Both the position numbers and the translations under genes were made by a program. DNA of 29,056 nt from Magnetococcales bacterium (GTDB taxonomy: Bacteria; Pseudomonadota; Magnetococcia; Magnetococcales; Magnetaquicoccaceae). Positions within the stretch are counted from its first letter, which is position 1. Every line of letters starts with the position of its first letter. Shown in pieces: positions 22,399 through 29,056 of this stretch. Where the stretch lies: positions 29,701-58,756 of the forward strand of contig JADGCE010000001.1 of assembly GCA_015229095.1 (NCBI GenBank). The letters are read 5' to 3'. The notes beneath the pieces are model-generated. The model did not search any database, had not been told where the DNA came from, and saw only the letters and a list, made by a program, of their open reading frames with translations.

Positions 22399-25203
22399 AT
22401 GCTGGATACCCTGTTGACCCTGGACCCGGAAAGCCTCGTTTTAACAGCCAACCGCCGGCTCTCCCGCACGTTGACCCGTTTGCTGGATCAGCAACGGTGC
22501 GCCGACGGGGCAACCGTCTGGCCGACACCCTCCATACTGCCCCTGGCGGTCTGGCTGGAGCAGTGTTGGGCGCAGCGGCTGGACCAGCGGGAAGTGCACC
22601 CCTCTCCTCCCCGTTCCCCGCCCCTGACCCTGCTCACTCCGTGGCAGGAGCGGCTGCTTTGGGAAAAAATCATCGCCGCATCCGCCACCGGAGGGACGCT
22701 GCTGCGGGTGGCAGAGGCGGCCAAAAACGCCCAGAAAGCCTGGAATCTGCTCCAGGAGTGGCAGCTCACCCTGACCGAGGCCGATCTTTGCGATCAGGAG
22801 GATGCCACCGCTTTTTACGCCTGGTCCAACCAATTTGCAAGCCTTTGCCGCAAACGGGGCTGGCTGGAGCGGGCCCGTTTGCCCATCATCCTGTCGCAAC
22901 ACCTGCGCCAACCGGAGCACGGCGGGTGGCTGCAACGGCCCAAACGGCTCATTCTGGCCGGATTTCAACCCCGCTCCGACGGTACTCTGCACACCCCCAA
23001 CCTGGAGCTCCTGTTTGCCGAACTGCGCCGGGCCGGTTGCATCATTGAGACAAAAAATCTGGAAAAACCGGTCGGGCAGGCCACGCGGATGCGTTGCGCA
23101 TCCCGCGAAGCCGAATGGATGGGGGCCGCTCTGTGGGCCAGAAACACCCTCAGCCGGCAGGGCGACCGCAGGATCGGCATCGTCGTGCCCAACCTGGAAA
23201 AATGGCTGCCCCAGGTGGTGGATCATTTCACCCGCACCCTCTATCCGGGCAGCAATCCCAACCATCTGGACCCCCGTGGCAAAACCTTCAATGTCTCCCT
23301 GGGGGCCCCTCTGCTGGAAGTTCCCATGATCCACACCGCCATGCTGCTGCTGCGATTGGGCCAGGGCACCCTCTCCCTGACCCATTACAGCACGCTGCTG
23401 CACGCACCCTTCTGGCACGGCGGTCAGAGCGAGTTTTCCGCCCGCAGCCTGCTGGACAGCCGTTTGCGGCGTCAGGGCGTGCTGGAGATTCGCCTCAACG
23501 CCCTGCGCCGCGCCGCCAGTCGGGGCGACCGGGAGGCTCCCCCCTGCCCGCTGCTGGCCACAACCCTGGCATCGTTCATGACCCTCTTGGCCGAGTCCGA
23601 CCGGGAAAATCCGACGGAGGAAGAGAGGGAAGGGCTGCGTGGGCGCACCCCCCCCCTGCCCCCCAGCCATCCTTCCCAATGGATCGAACGCTTTTCCCGC
23701 TGGCTCTCCCACCTGGGCTGGCCCGGAGAGAGCCCTTTGAACAGCGGCGAATACCAGTTGATCACCGCCTGGCAGGAGGCCCTGGCCCGGTTTGCCACCC
23801 TGGACAAGGTGAGCGGCCCCCTGCCCCTGAGCGAAGCACTGACACTGCTGGAACGCATACTGGCCGAGAGCACCTTTCAACCCGCCGCCGATGAGGCACC
23901 GATCCAGATCATGGGCCTCCTGGAGGCCGTGGGAGAGTCCTGCGACGATCTGTGGATCACCGGCCTTGCCGCCGAGGAGTGGCCGCCCCCGTTGGCCCCC
24001 AACCCCTTTTTGCCCATCGCCTGGCAACGCCGTCACGGCCTCCCCCAAACCTCTTTTGCCCAGGAGGCGGCCTATCACGAGGGGCTCTTCCAGGGAGTTA
24101 TGCGATCGGCGGAACAGATTGTCTGCAGCTTTGCCAGCCGCGTCGATGAGCAACCCCAGCACCCCACCGCCTGCATCGCCGCTCTGCCGGACCATCCGGG
24201 GGATGCGGGGGACGACGGCACACCCTGGCTGGATTACAATCGGATCCAGTGGGACGCCGCCCGGATCCAGCGGCATCCCGATGCCCATGGCCCCCCCTAT
24301 CCGACGACCCAGGGCAGCTCTGTCGGAGCCGGGGTGTTGCAATCCCAGGCGCTCTGTCCTTTTCAGGCCTTCGCCCGCTTCCGTCTGGGCGCCGAGTCAC
24401 GCCCGGAACCCATACCCGGACTGGATGCCTCTCAACGGGGGCAAATTGTCCATGCGGCACTGACCCAGCTGTGGCAGCACCTCAAAGAGGAAGCACTCCC
24501 CCTGCACACTCTGCCCAGTACCGACAATCCCCTGGTGCAAGCGGCGGTGCGGAAAAGCCTGGAACAGGCCGCCCAGCGGTGGCCGGAGCCTCTGCACCCC
24601 TTTTTCCGCCAACTGGAAGATGCCCGCCTGAATCGCCTGCTGGAGGCCTTTCTGGAACTGGAAAAGGAGCGCGCTGTTCCCTTTACCGTCATCGAGCAGG
24701 AGCGGGAACGACTGTTGACCCTGGGGGGGTTGCCCCTGCGGCTGCGCATGGACCGCCTGGACCGTCTGCCCGATGATTCCCTGGTGATCCTGGATTACAA
24801 GACAGGCGCCGCCCGACCCGCCGACTGGTTTGGCGAGCGGCCCCGCGACCCCCAATTGCCCCTCTATCTGCTGGCCCAGACAGAGGCGGGTGCGCAGAAT
24901 GTGGCGGCCCTGGCCTTCTGCCAACTGCAGGCCGGAGCCTGCCGTTTCAGCGGCTTGAGCAGCCGGGAGGGGGTACTCCCCCAGATGGAATCGTTGCAAA
25001 ACCATGCCCCCGAAGGTTTGGACTGGCGGGGGATGATCGACCAGTGGCGTGTGGTTCTCACGGCTCTGGGGGAGCGCTTTGTCGGCGGCGAGGCCCAGGT
25101 GGATCCCCTGCCCGCTGCCTGTCGCTATTGTGAGCTGCCCCCCCTCTGTCGCCACCATGAACAGCACCCCTCCCCTGTTGGGGAAGAGGAGGAATCCCCA
25201 TGA
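22399..25203 (+). CDS. AddB-like PD-(D/E)XK nuclease / DNA repair protein
   Basis: A 934-aa partner of the helicase that follows. The N-terminal two thirds resemble a degenerate UvrD-like helicase fold without a Walker A (the start VLTANRRLSR replaces it), as in the AddB-like 'probable DNA repair protein' family of proteobacteria. The C-terminus is a RecB-type nuclease with RMDRLDR and Asp799-Tyr-Lys801 (VILDYKTG). Four cysteines, Cys653 (LCPFQAFA) and Cys908, 911 and 917 (CRYCELPPLC), match the split iron-sulfur staple of AddB. ATG 22399 has AGAAAGG eight bases before; the long open frame further upstream overlaps fabG on the other strand and is not coding. Its stop overlaps the helicase start as ATGA. 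Role: end resection for double-strand break repair, inferred. Confidence 0.85.
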   Translation: MLDTLLTLDPESLVLTANRRLSRTLTRLLDQQRCADGATVWPTPSILPLAVWLEQCWAQRLDQREVHPSPPRSPPLTLLTPWQERLLWEKIIAASATGGTLLRVAEAAKNAQKAWNLLQEWQLTLTEADLCDQEDATAFYAWSNQFASLCRKRGWLERARLPIILSQHLRQPEHGGWLQRPKRLILAGFQPRSDGTLHTPNLELLFAELRRAGCIIETKNLEKPVGQATRMRCASREAEWMGAALWARNTLSRQGDRRIGIVVPNLEKWLPQVVDHFTRTLYPGSNPNHLDPRGKTFNVSLGAPLLEVPMIHTAMLLLRLGQGTLSLTHYSTLLHAPFWHGGQSEFSARSLLDSRLRRQGVLEIRLNALRRAASRGDREAPPCPLLATTLASFMTLLAESDRENPTEEEREGLRGRTPPLPPSHPSQWIERFSRWLSHLGWPGESPLNSGEYQLITAWQEALARFATLDKVSGPLPLSEALTLLERILAESTFQPAADEAPIQIMGLLEAVGESCDDLWITGLAAEEWPPPLAPNPFLPIAWQRRHGLPQTSFAQEAAYHEGLFQGVMRSAEQIVCSFASRVDEQPQHPTACIAALPDHPGDAGDDGTPWLDYNRIQWDAARIQRHPDAHGPPYPTTQGSSVGAGVLQSQALCPFQAFARFRLGAESRPEPIPGLDASQRGQIVHAALTQLWQHLKEEALPLHTLPSTDNPLVQAAVRKSLEQAAQRWPEPLHPFFRQLEDARLNRLLEAFLELEKERAVPFTVIEQERERLLTLGGLPLRLRMDRLDRLPDDSLVILDYKTGAARPADWFGERPRDPQLPLYLLAQTEAGAQNVAALAFCQLQAGACRFSGLSSREGVLPQMESLQNHAPEGLDWRGMIDQWRVVLTALGERFVGGEAQVDPLPAACRYCELPPLCRHHEQHPSPVGEEEESP

Positions 25204-28200
25204 GCCACCCCCTGGCAGATGCCCAAGCCCGTGCCACAGCCCTGGATCCCGCAGGTTCGTTTATCGTCCAGGCCCCCGCCGGCTCCGGCAAAACCGGCCT
25301 GTTGACACAACGTTTTTTGCGTCTTTTGGCCCTGGTCAACCAGCCGGAGGAGCTGGTTGCCATCACCTTTACCCGCAAGGCGGCGGCGGAGATGCGCCAT
25401 CGCATCATCGCCGCCCTGCAATCCGCCAGTGGCCCACCGCCGGACGGGGAGGATCCCTTTGCCCACCACACCTGGCACCTGGCAGAGAGGGCCCTGCGGC
25501 GCGACCGGGAGCAGGCCTGGCAACTGCTGGAAAACAGCGGTCGCCTGCGGGTGTTGACCATGGATGCCCTCTGCGCCCACATCACCCGGCAGTTGCCGAT
25601 TTTATCCCGACTGGGGGGGGATTTGGACATTCTGGACGATCCCTGGGAGGCCTATCAATGGGCCGCCCGCGCCACCCTGGAGAGCGGCAAGGAGGCCAAC
25701 CGCTGGGGTGCTGACCTGGCCACCCTGTTGGATCATCTGGACAACCATCGCCCCAAAGTGGAGAGCCTGCTGGCCCAGATGCTGGCCCGTCGCGAGCAAT
25801 GGCTGCGCCACGTCACCCTGGCGGGTTCCACCTCGGCGCGCCCCCAACTGGAAGCGGTGTTGCGGCAGGTGATCCACGACGGCCTGCATGCCGTGGAGCA
25901 GCGGCTCTCTCCCCTGGAGATGGAGGAGATCGGGTATTTGATGACCTTTGCGGCCAACAATCTCCGTCGCAGCCATCCCCAATCCCCCCTGACCCGTTGC
26001 CAGGCAGAGTTTCCCTCTGCCGACCCGGAACAGTTGGAACAGTGGCTGGCCGTGGTGGAATTTTTACTGACCAAAAAGGATGAGTGGCGCAAACAAGTGA
26101 TTGTCAGCAATGGTTTTCCCCCCGCCAGTCAGGCCCGTTCCCCGGAGGAGCGGGCCCTGTTTGCGGAGATGAAGGCGTGTACCCTCTCCCTGCTGGAAAT
26201 TCTCTCCCAAAAAACGGGTCTGCGGGAGGCCCTGGCCACCCTGCGTCTGCTGCCCCCTCCCCACTATACCGATGGACAATGGCGCATTTTGCAAGCGCTG
26301 CTGCATCTGCTGCCCATGGCGGTGGCCCAGTTGCATCTGCGCTTCCAGGAGTGGGGAAAGGTGGATTTTACGGAGATCAGCATGCGGGCCGGGACAGCGC
26401 TGGGGGAGACCGACAGCCCCACCCAGCTGGCCCTGAAACTGGATTATCAAATCAAGCATCTGCTGGTGGATGAATTTCAGGATACCTCCCAGGGCCATTT
26501 TCGTCTGCTGGAGCGGCTGACCGGCGGTTGGAGCGGAGAGGATGGACGCACCTTGTTCGTGGTGGGTGACCCCATGCAATCCATCTATCGCTTTCGCGAG
26601 GCGGATGTGGGGCTGTTTCTCCGGGCCCAGCAGCAGGGCATCGGCATGATTGCCCTGCAACCCCTGGCATTGACGGTCAATTTTCGCTCCCAGGCCGGCC
26701 TGGTGGCATGGGTCAATGAAACCTTTGCGCCCCTGTTTCCCCAGGAGGAGGCCATCGATGTGGGGGCGGTCCCCTTTCATCCTGCGGTGGCCGTGCAGCC
26801 CCCCCTGGCCGGAGCCGTTGTGACGGTACAACCCCTGCTGGGCGACGCCTGCCAGGAGGAGGAGGCGGCCCAGGTGGTGGCGCTGGCCCGGCAAGCCCGC
26901 CAGGCCGGCGAACAGACCGCCATTCTGGTGCGTGCCCGCTCCCATTTGCAGCATATCCTGCCCGCCTTGCAGCAGGCTGGGTTGCGTTATCAGGGCATCG
27001 ATCTGGAATCCCTGAGCCATTCCATGGTGATTCAGGATCTCTTTTCCCTGACCCGCGCCCTCCTCTGTCCGGCCGATCGGCTCGCCTGGTTGGCGGTTTT
27101 GCGTGCCCCCTGGTGTGGCCTCTCCCTGGCGGATCTGACCGCCCTGAGCCCCTGGAGCCCTGAACAGCCCCCCACCACCCTCTGGGAGCGGATCCAGGCG
27201 GCAGACGACATCCCGTTGAGTGCGGAGGGTCAACAGCGTTTGCAGCGGCTCAAGGAGGTGCTGGAGAGCTCCATCCGGCTCAGGCAGCGCTGCAACGCCT
27301 TTCCGGGCAGCGGCACGTTGCGTTTTTGGATCGAGCAGACCTGGCAGGCCCTGGGGGGGGCGGCCACGGTGCCGGACCCACGGGGATTGGGGGATGCCCA
27401 GCGTTTTTTTGCCCTGCTGGCCGCCAGCGAACGGGGTGGCACCCTGCCGGATCTGCCGACCTTTGCCAGAAGGGTGGCCTCCCTCTATTCGGGGGTGGAT
27501 GAAGAGGCGGACGGCGGATTGTGGGTGATGACCATTCACAAGGCCAAGGGGTTGGAGTTTGACACCGTGATTGTGCCCGGTTTGGGACATGCCCCCCGGG
27601 GCGAGGAGAGAAGGTTGCTGGCCTGGATGGAACATCCGGCCGGGCTGCTTTTGGGACCGCTGAAACGGGTGGATCAGGAGCAGGATGATCCCATTCACAC
27701 CTTTATCCGCCACACCGAGAAGCGCAAGGCCAGCCTGGAGGCGGGACGCCTGCTCTATGTGGCGGTCACCCGTGCCCGTCGGCATCTCCATCTTTTGGGT
27801 CACGTCAAAGAGGCCGACAGCCCGCCCGCATCGGCTTCCTTTTTGCATGCGTTGTGGCCCCGTGTGCATGGGGCGTTTGCCCAACTCTCCCCCTCCCCGC
27901 CGCCGCCCGCCCCGGCTCAAACCGCAACCGGGGGTACGTTGCGGCGGTTGGCATCGGGATGGGTGCCACCGCCACCGCCTCCCCCCTTGCGTGCCCAGGT
28001 TGTGGAGGCCCCCCTCGAAGAGGAGCCGGTCCTGTTTGAGTGGGCCGGGGAAACCGTGCGGTTGGTGGGGATTGTGGTCCACCGTTTCCTGCACATCATG
28101 GCCCAGGAGGGGGTACATCTCTGGACGCCAGCGCGCATTGAGAGCCGCCGGGCAGCCATCACCGCCCATCTGGAACGGCTGGGGGTGCCCCAGGAACCCC

Positions 28201-28580
28201 TGGCCATGGCCACCGGGCTGGTCAGCAGTGCGCTCTTGAAAACGGTGGCGGACCAGCGGGGGATGTGGATTTTGGACAATCGGCACCACCAGGAGGCCGC
28301 CTCCGAGCTGGCCTTGACCGGTATCCTCCAGGGCCGGGTGCAGCGACTGGTGTTGGACCGCACCTTTGTGGATCAAGAGGGCGTGCGTTGGATCGTCGAT
28401 TTCAAGACCAGCCTGCACCAGGGGGGGGATCTGCCGGCCTTTTTGGACAATGAGCAGATCCGCTATCGGGAGCAGATGCACCGTTATGCCACCTTGATGC
28501 AGCGGTTAACCGCCCATCCCATCCGCCTGGGACTCTATTTTCCCATGCATGCGGGTTGGCGAAGTTGGGAAATATCCTAA
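25200..28580 (+). CDS. AddA-like UvrD-type helicase-nuclease (exonuclease V beta-like)
   Basis: At 1126 aa this is the motor of the pair. It carries superfamily 1A helicase motifs: Walker A APAGSGKT (25-32), TFTRKAAAEM (Ia), VDEFQDTS (Asp424-Glu425, Walker B), GDPMQSIYRFREAD (III), LTVNFRS (IV), VMTIHKAKGLEFDTVIVPG (V) and YVAVTRARRHLHLLG (VI). The C-terminus is a RecB-family nuclease with IVVHRFLH and Asp1067-Phe-Lys1069 (IVDFKTS). With the upstream AddB-like protein it should form a two-nuclease helicase complex acting at DNA ends, as AddAB does. A strong GAGGAGGAA ribosome site lies within the end of the upstream gene. No recC or recD-like gene is present. I withhold a gene symbol because AddA and RecB-like labels both apply in this family. 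Confidence 0.9.
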   Translation: MSHPLADAQARATALDPAGSFIVQAPAGSGKTGLLTQRFLRLLALVNQPEELVAITFTRKAAAEMRHRIIAALQSASGPPPDGEDPFAHHTWHLAERALRRDREQAWQLLENSGRLRVLTMDALCAHITRQLPILSRLGGDLDILDDPWEAYQWAARATLESGKEANRWGADLATLLDHLDNHRPKVESLLAQMLARREQWLRHVTLAGSTSARPQLEAVLRQVIHDGLHAVEQRLSPLEMEEIGYLMTFAANNLRRSHPQSPLTRCQAEFPSADPEQLEQWLAVVEFLLTKKDEWRKQVIVSNGFPPASQARSPEERALFAEMKACTLSLLEILSQKTGLREALATLRLLPPPHYTDGQWRILQALLHLLPMAVAQLHLRFQEWGKVDFTEISMRAGTALGETDSPTQLALKLDYQIKHLLVDEFQDTSQGHFRLLERLTGGWSGEDGRTLFVVGDPMQSIYRFREADVGLFLRAQQQGIGMIALQPLALTVNFRSQAGLVAWVNETFAPLFPQEEAIDVGAVPFHPAVAVQPPLAGAVVTVQPLLGDACQEEEAAQVVALARQARQAGEQTAILVRARSHLQHILPALQQAGLRYQGIDLESLSHSMVIQDLFSLTRALLCPADRLAWLAVLRAPWCGLSLADLTALSPWSPEQPPTTLWERIQAADDIPLSAEGQQRLQRLKEVLESSIRLRQRCNAFPGSGTLRFWIEQTWQALGGAATVPDPRGLGDAQRFFALLAASERGGTLPDLPTFARRVASLYSGVDEEADGGLWVMTIHKAKGLEFDTVIVPGLGHAPRGEERRLLAWMEHPAGLLLGPLKRVDQEQDDPIHTFIRHTEKRKASLEAGRLLYVAVTRARRHLHLLGHVKEADSPPASASFLHALWPRVHGAFAQLSPSPPPPAPAQTATGGTLRRLASGWVPPPPPPPLRAQVVEAPLEEEPVLFEWAGETVRLVGIVVHRFLHIMAQEGVHLWTPARIESRRAAITAHLERLGVPQEPLAMATGLVSSALLKTVADQRGMWILDNRHHQEAASELALTGILQGRVQRLVLDRTFVDQEGVRWIVDFKTSLHQGGDLPAFLDNEQIRYREQMHRYATLMQRLTAHPIRLGLYFPMHAGWRSWEIS

Positions 28581-28835
28581 AAATATGGAAAAAAACGTGC
28601 AACGCATGCATGAACGCCTATTTGATGGATGACATCAATCTGTGATTGACAAGGGGGGTGCCTCCTTGGTAGCATGTCCACGGTGCCATTGTGGTTGTGT
28701 CCGTCGGGCTGGGTGCGACCGGGTGTTGGTGTGGAAGGGGGGCGTTTTTGGTTGGATCTGTTGTGGGAGACACTCCGAGGGTCTCTTTGTGGGCTGCTTG
28801 TTCCTAATCACCGTCCGAATGCAGGAGTTTTTTTG
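28581..28835 (+). other. 255-bp non-coding region and long pilin leader
   Basis: It contains the promoter at 28646-28675 and about 150 nt of strongly G/T-rich leader. Within it, GAGAC (28767-28771) and GTCTC (28781-28785) can form a short hairpin followed by TTT, too weak to call a terminator. AGGAG (28823-28827) serves the pilin gene eight bases before its ATG. No riboswitch consensus was recognised. Confidence 0.6.
28646..28675 (+). promoter_or_regulatory. sigma70-type promoter with dyad in the spacer
   Basis: TTGACA (28646-28651, consensus) is followed after 18 bp by TAGCAT (28670-28675). The spacer carries an imperfect inverted repeat, CAAGGGG...CTCCTTG (28650-28668), lying almost exactly between the two hexamers. 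Transcription would begin near 28682 and reach the pilin gene after a leader of about 154 nt. Confidence 0.55.
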
Positions 28836-29056
28836 ATGAAAAAGCTGGTTCACCACACCCAACAGGCTGGTTTCACCCTGATTGAAATCGCCATTGTGCT
28901 CATCATCATCGGTCTGTTGCTCGGCGGTATCCTCAAGGGGCAGACCATGGTCAAAAACTCCAAGATCAAACGAATCGCTGCCGATTCACAGTCCTTCATC
29001 GCCGCCGCCAACGCCTATGTGGACTCCTACTGGGCACTGCCCGGCGATGATCTCTC
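28836..29056 (+). CDS. type IV pilin-like / prepilin N-terminal methylation domain protein (partial)
   Basis: The first 73 residues are present; the window ends mid-gene. A short basic leader (MKKLVHHTQQAG) is followed by the prepilin peptidase site Gly12-Phe13 and FTLIEIAIVLIIIGLLLGGILKG, with Glu at position 5 of the mature protein. This is the class III signal of type IV pilins and type II secretion pseudopilins. After the long hydrophobic helix, residues about 50-72 include AANAYVDSYWALPGDD, a pattern seen in pseudopilin-like proteins. AGGAG lies eight bases before ATG 28836. Whether it is a major pilin, minor pilin or pseudopilin needs the missing C-terminus. The ExeA/MshM-like ATPase at the other end of the window is the only other gene here linked to such systems. 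Confidence 0.9.
   Translation, partial: MKKLVHHTQQAGFTLIEIAIVLIIIGLLLGGILKGQTMVKNSKIKRIAADSQSFIAAANAYVDSYWALPGDDL

Noticed and set aside
22441..24342. 633-codon open frame antisense to the addB-like gene
   Set aside because: Same composition artefact: very high Gly and Gln, no motif, and opposite a gene with a good start and conserved nuclease residues.
26064..28481. 805-codon open frame antisense to the helicase gene
   Set aside because: It is a shadow of the GC-rich codon pattern of the opposite strand. The translation has no domain motifs, while the sense strand has every helicase motif.
28767..28785. GAGAC/GTCTC hairpin followed by TTT as an attenuator in the pilin leader
   Set aside because: A 5-bp stem with a 9-base loop and only three T residues is too weak to claim termination.
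28642..28836. 64-residue Cys-rich frame (CPRCHCGC) ending one base into the pilin ATG
   Set aside because: Its GTG start overlaps the -35 region, there is no ribosome site, and Cys/Gly/Val richness is expected from G/T-biased DNA. Conservation in relatives would reopen it.
1..29056. CRISPR array, tRNA, rRNA, IS element or prophage
   Set aside because: I found no spaced direct-repeat series, tRNA cloverleaf or rRNA signature, transposase or integrase motif, or phage structural gene on either strand.

Overview
The window is chromosomal, gene-dense and GC-rich, from a Gram-negative, proteobacterium-like organism. Support for this comes from SecG, MltG, a cluster A-I metal ABC transporter, the DXP isoprenoid route (Dxs/IspA), a type II fatty-acid operon and an AddAB-type recombination nuclease pair. 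I see no rRNA, tRNA, CRISPR array, transposase or phage gene. The mix of genes (RicT beside tmk/holB, a TatD-radical SAM fusion, GGGGC-TTT-GCCCC repeats) would suit a deep-branching alphaproteobacterial or magnetococcal lineage, but that placement is only inference.

Layout. 1-1813 (+): a small unknown protein, a multi-pairing hairpin region, and an ExeA/MshM-like AAA ATPase with one membrane segment and a proline-rich tail. 1815-4632 (-): tpiA, secG and an exported TPR protein. 4633-5039: a 407-bp divergent control region. 5040-8820 (+): xseB-ispA-dxs-tlyA, tightly packed. 8914-10137 (+): a cation diffusion facilitator with an extra C-terminal domain. 10202-10240: two tandem GC-rich hairpins between convergent genes.

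10245-22338 (-) is one long, nearly gapless block. In transcription order it runs fabG-acpP-fabF-mltG-tmk-holB-ricT-tatD/radical SAM-flavoprotein-small membrane protein-metal ABC ATPase-permease-binding protein. Many junctions are 4-nt stop/start overlaps and five consecutive genes begin with GTG or TTG. The block joins fatty-acid synthesis, peptidoglycan trimming, dTMP synthesis, the clamp loader, RNA processing and metal uptake.

22399-28580 (+): divergent from fabG by only 60 bp, an AddB-like PD-(D/E)XK nuclease with an Fe-S cysteine set, followed by an AddA/UvrD-type helicase-nuclease, coupled by ATGA. 28581-28835 holds a strong-looking sigma70-type promoter with a dyad in its spacer and a long G/T-rich leader. 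28836-end is the N-terminus of a type IV pilin-like protein, truncated by the window edge.

Most genes are housekeeping. The least explained items are the alternative-hairpin region at 403-457, the 55-aa membrane protein coupled to the metal transporter, the CDF extra domain, the TatD-radical SAM fusion, and the pilin leader with its promoter dyad. I found no clearly new defence or mobile system.
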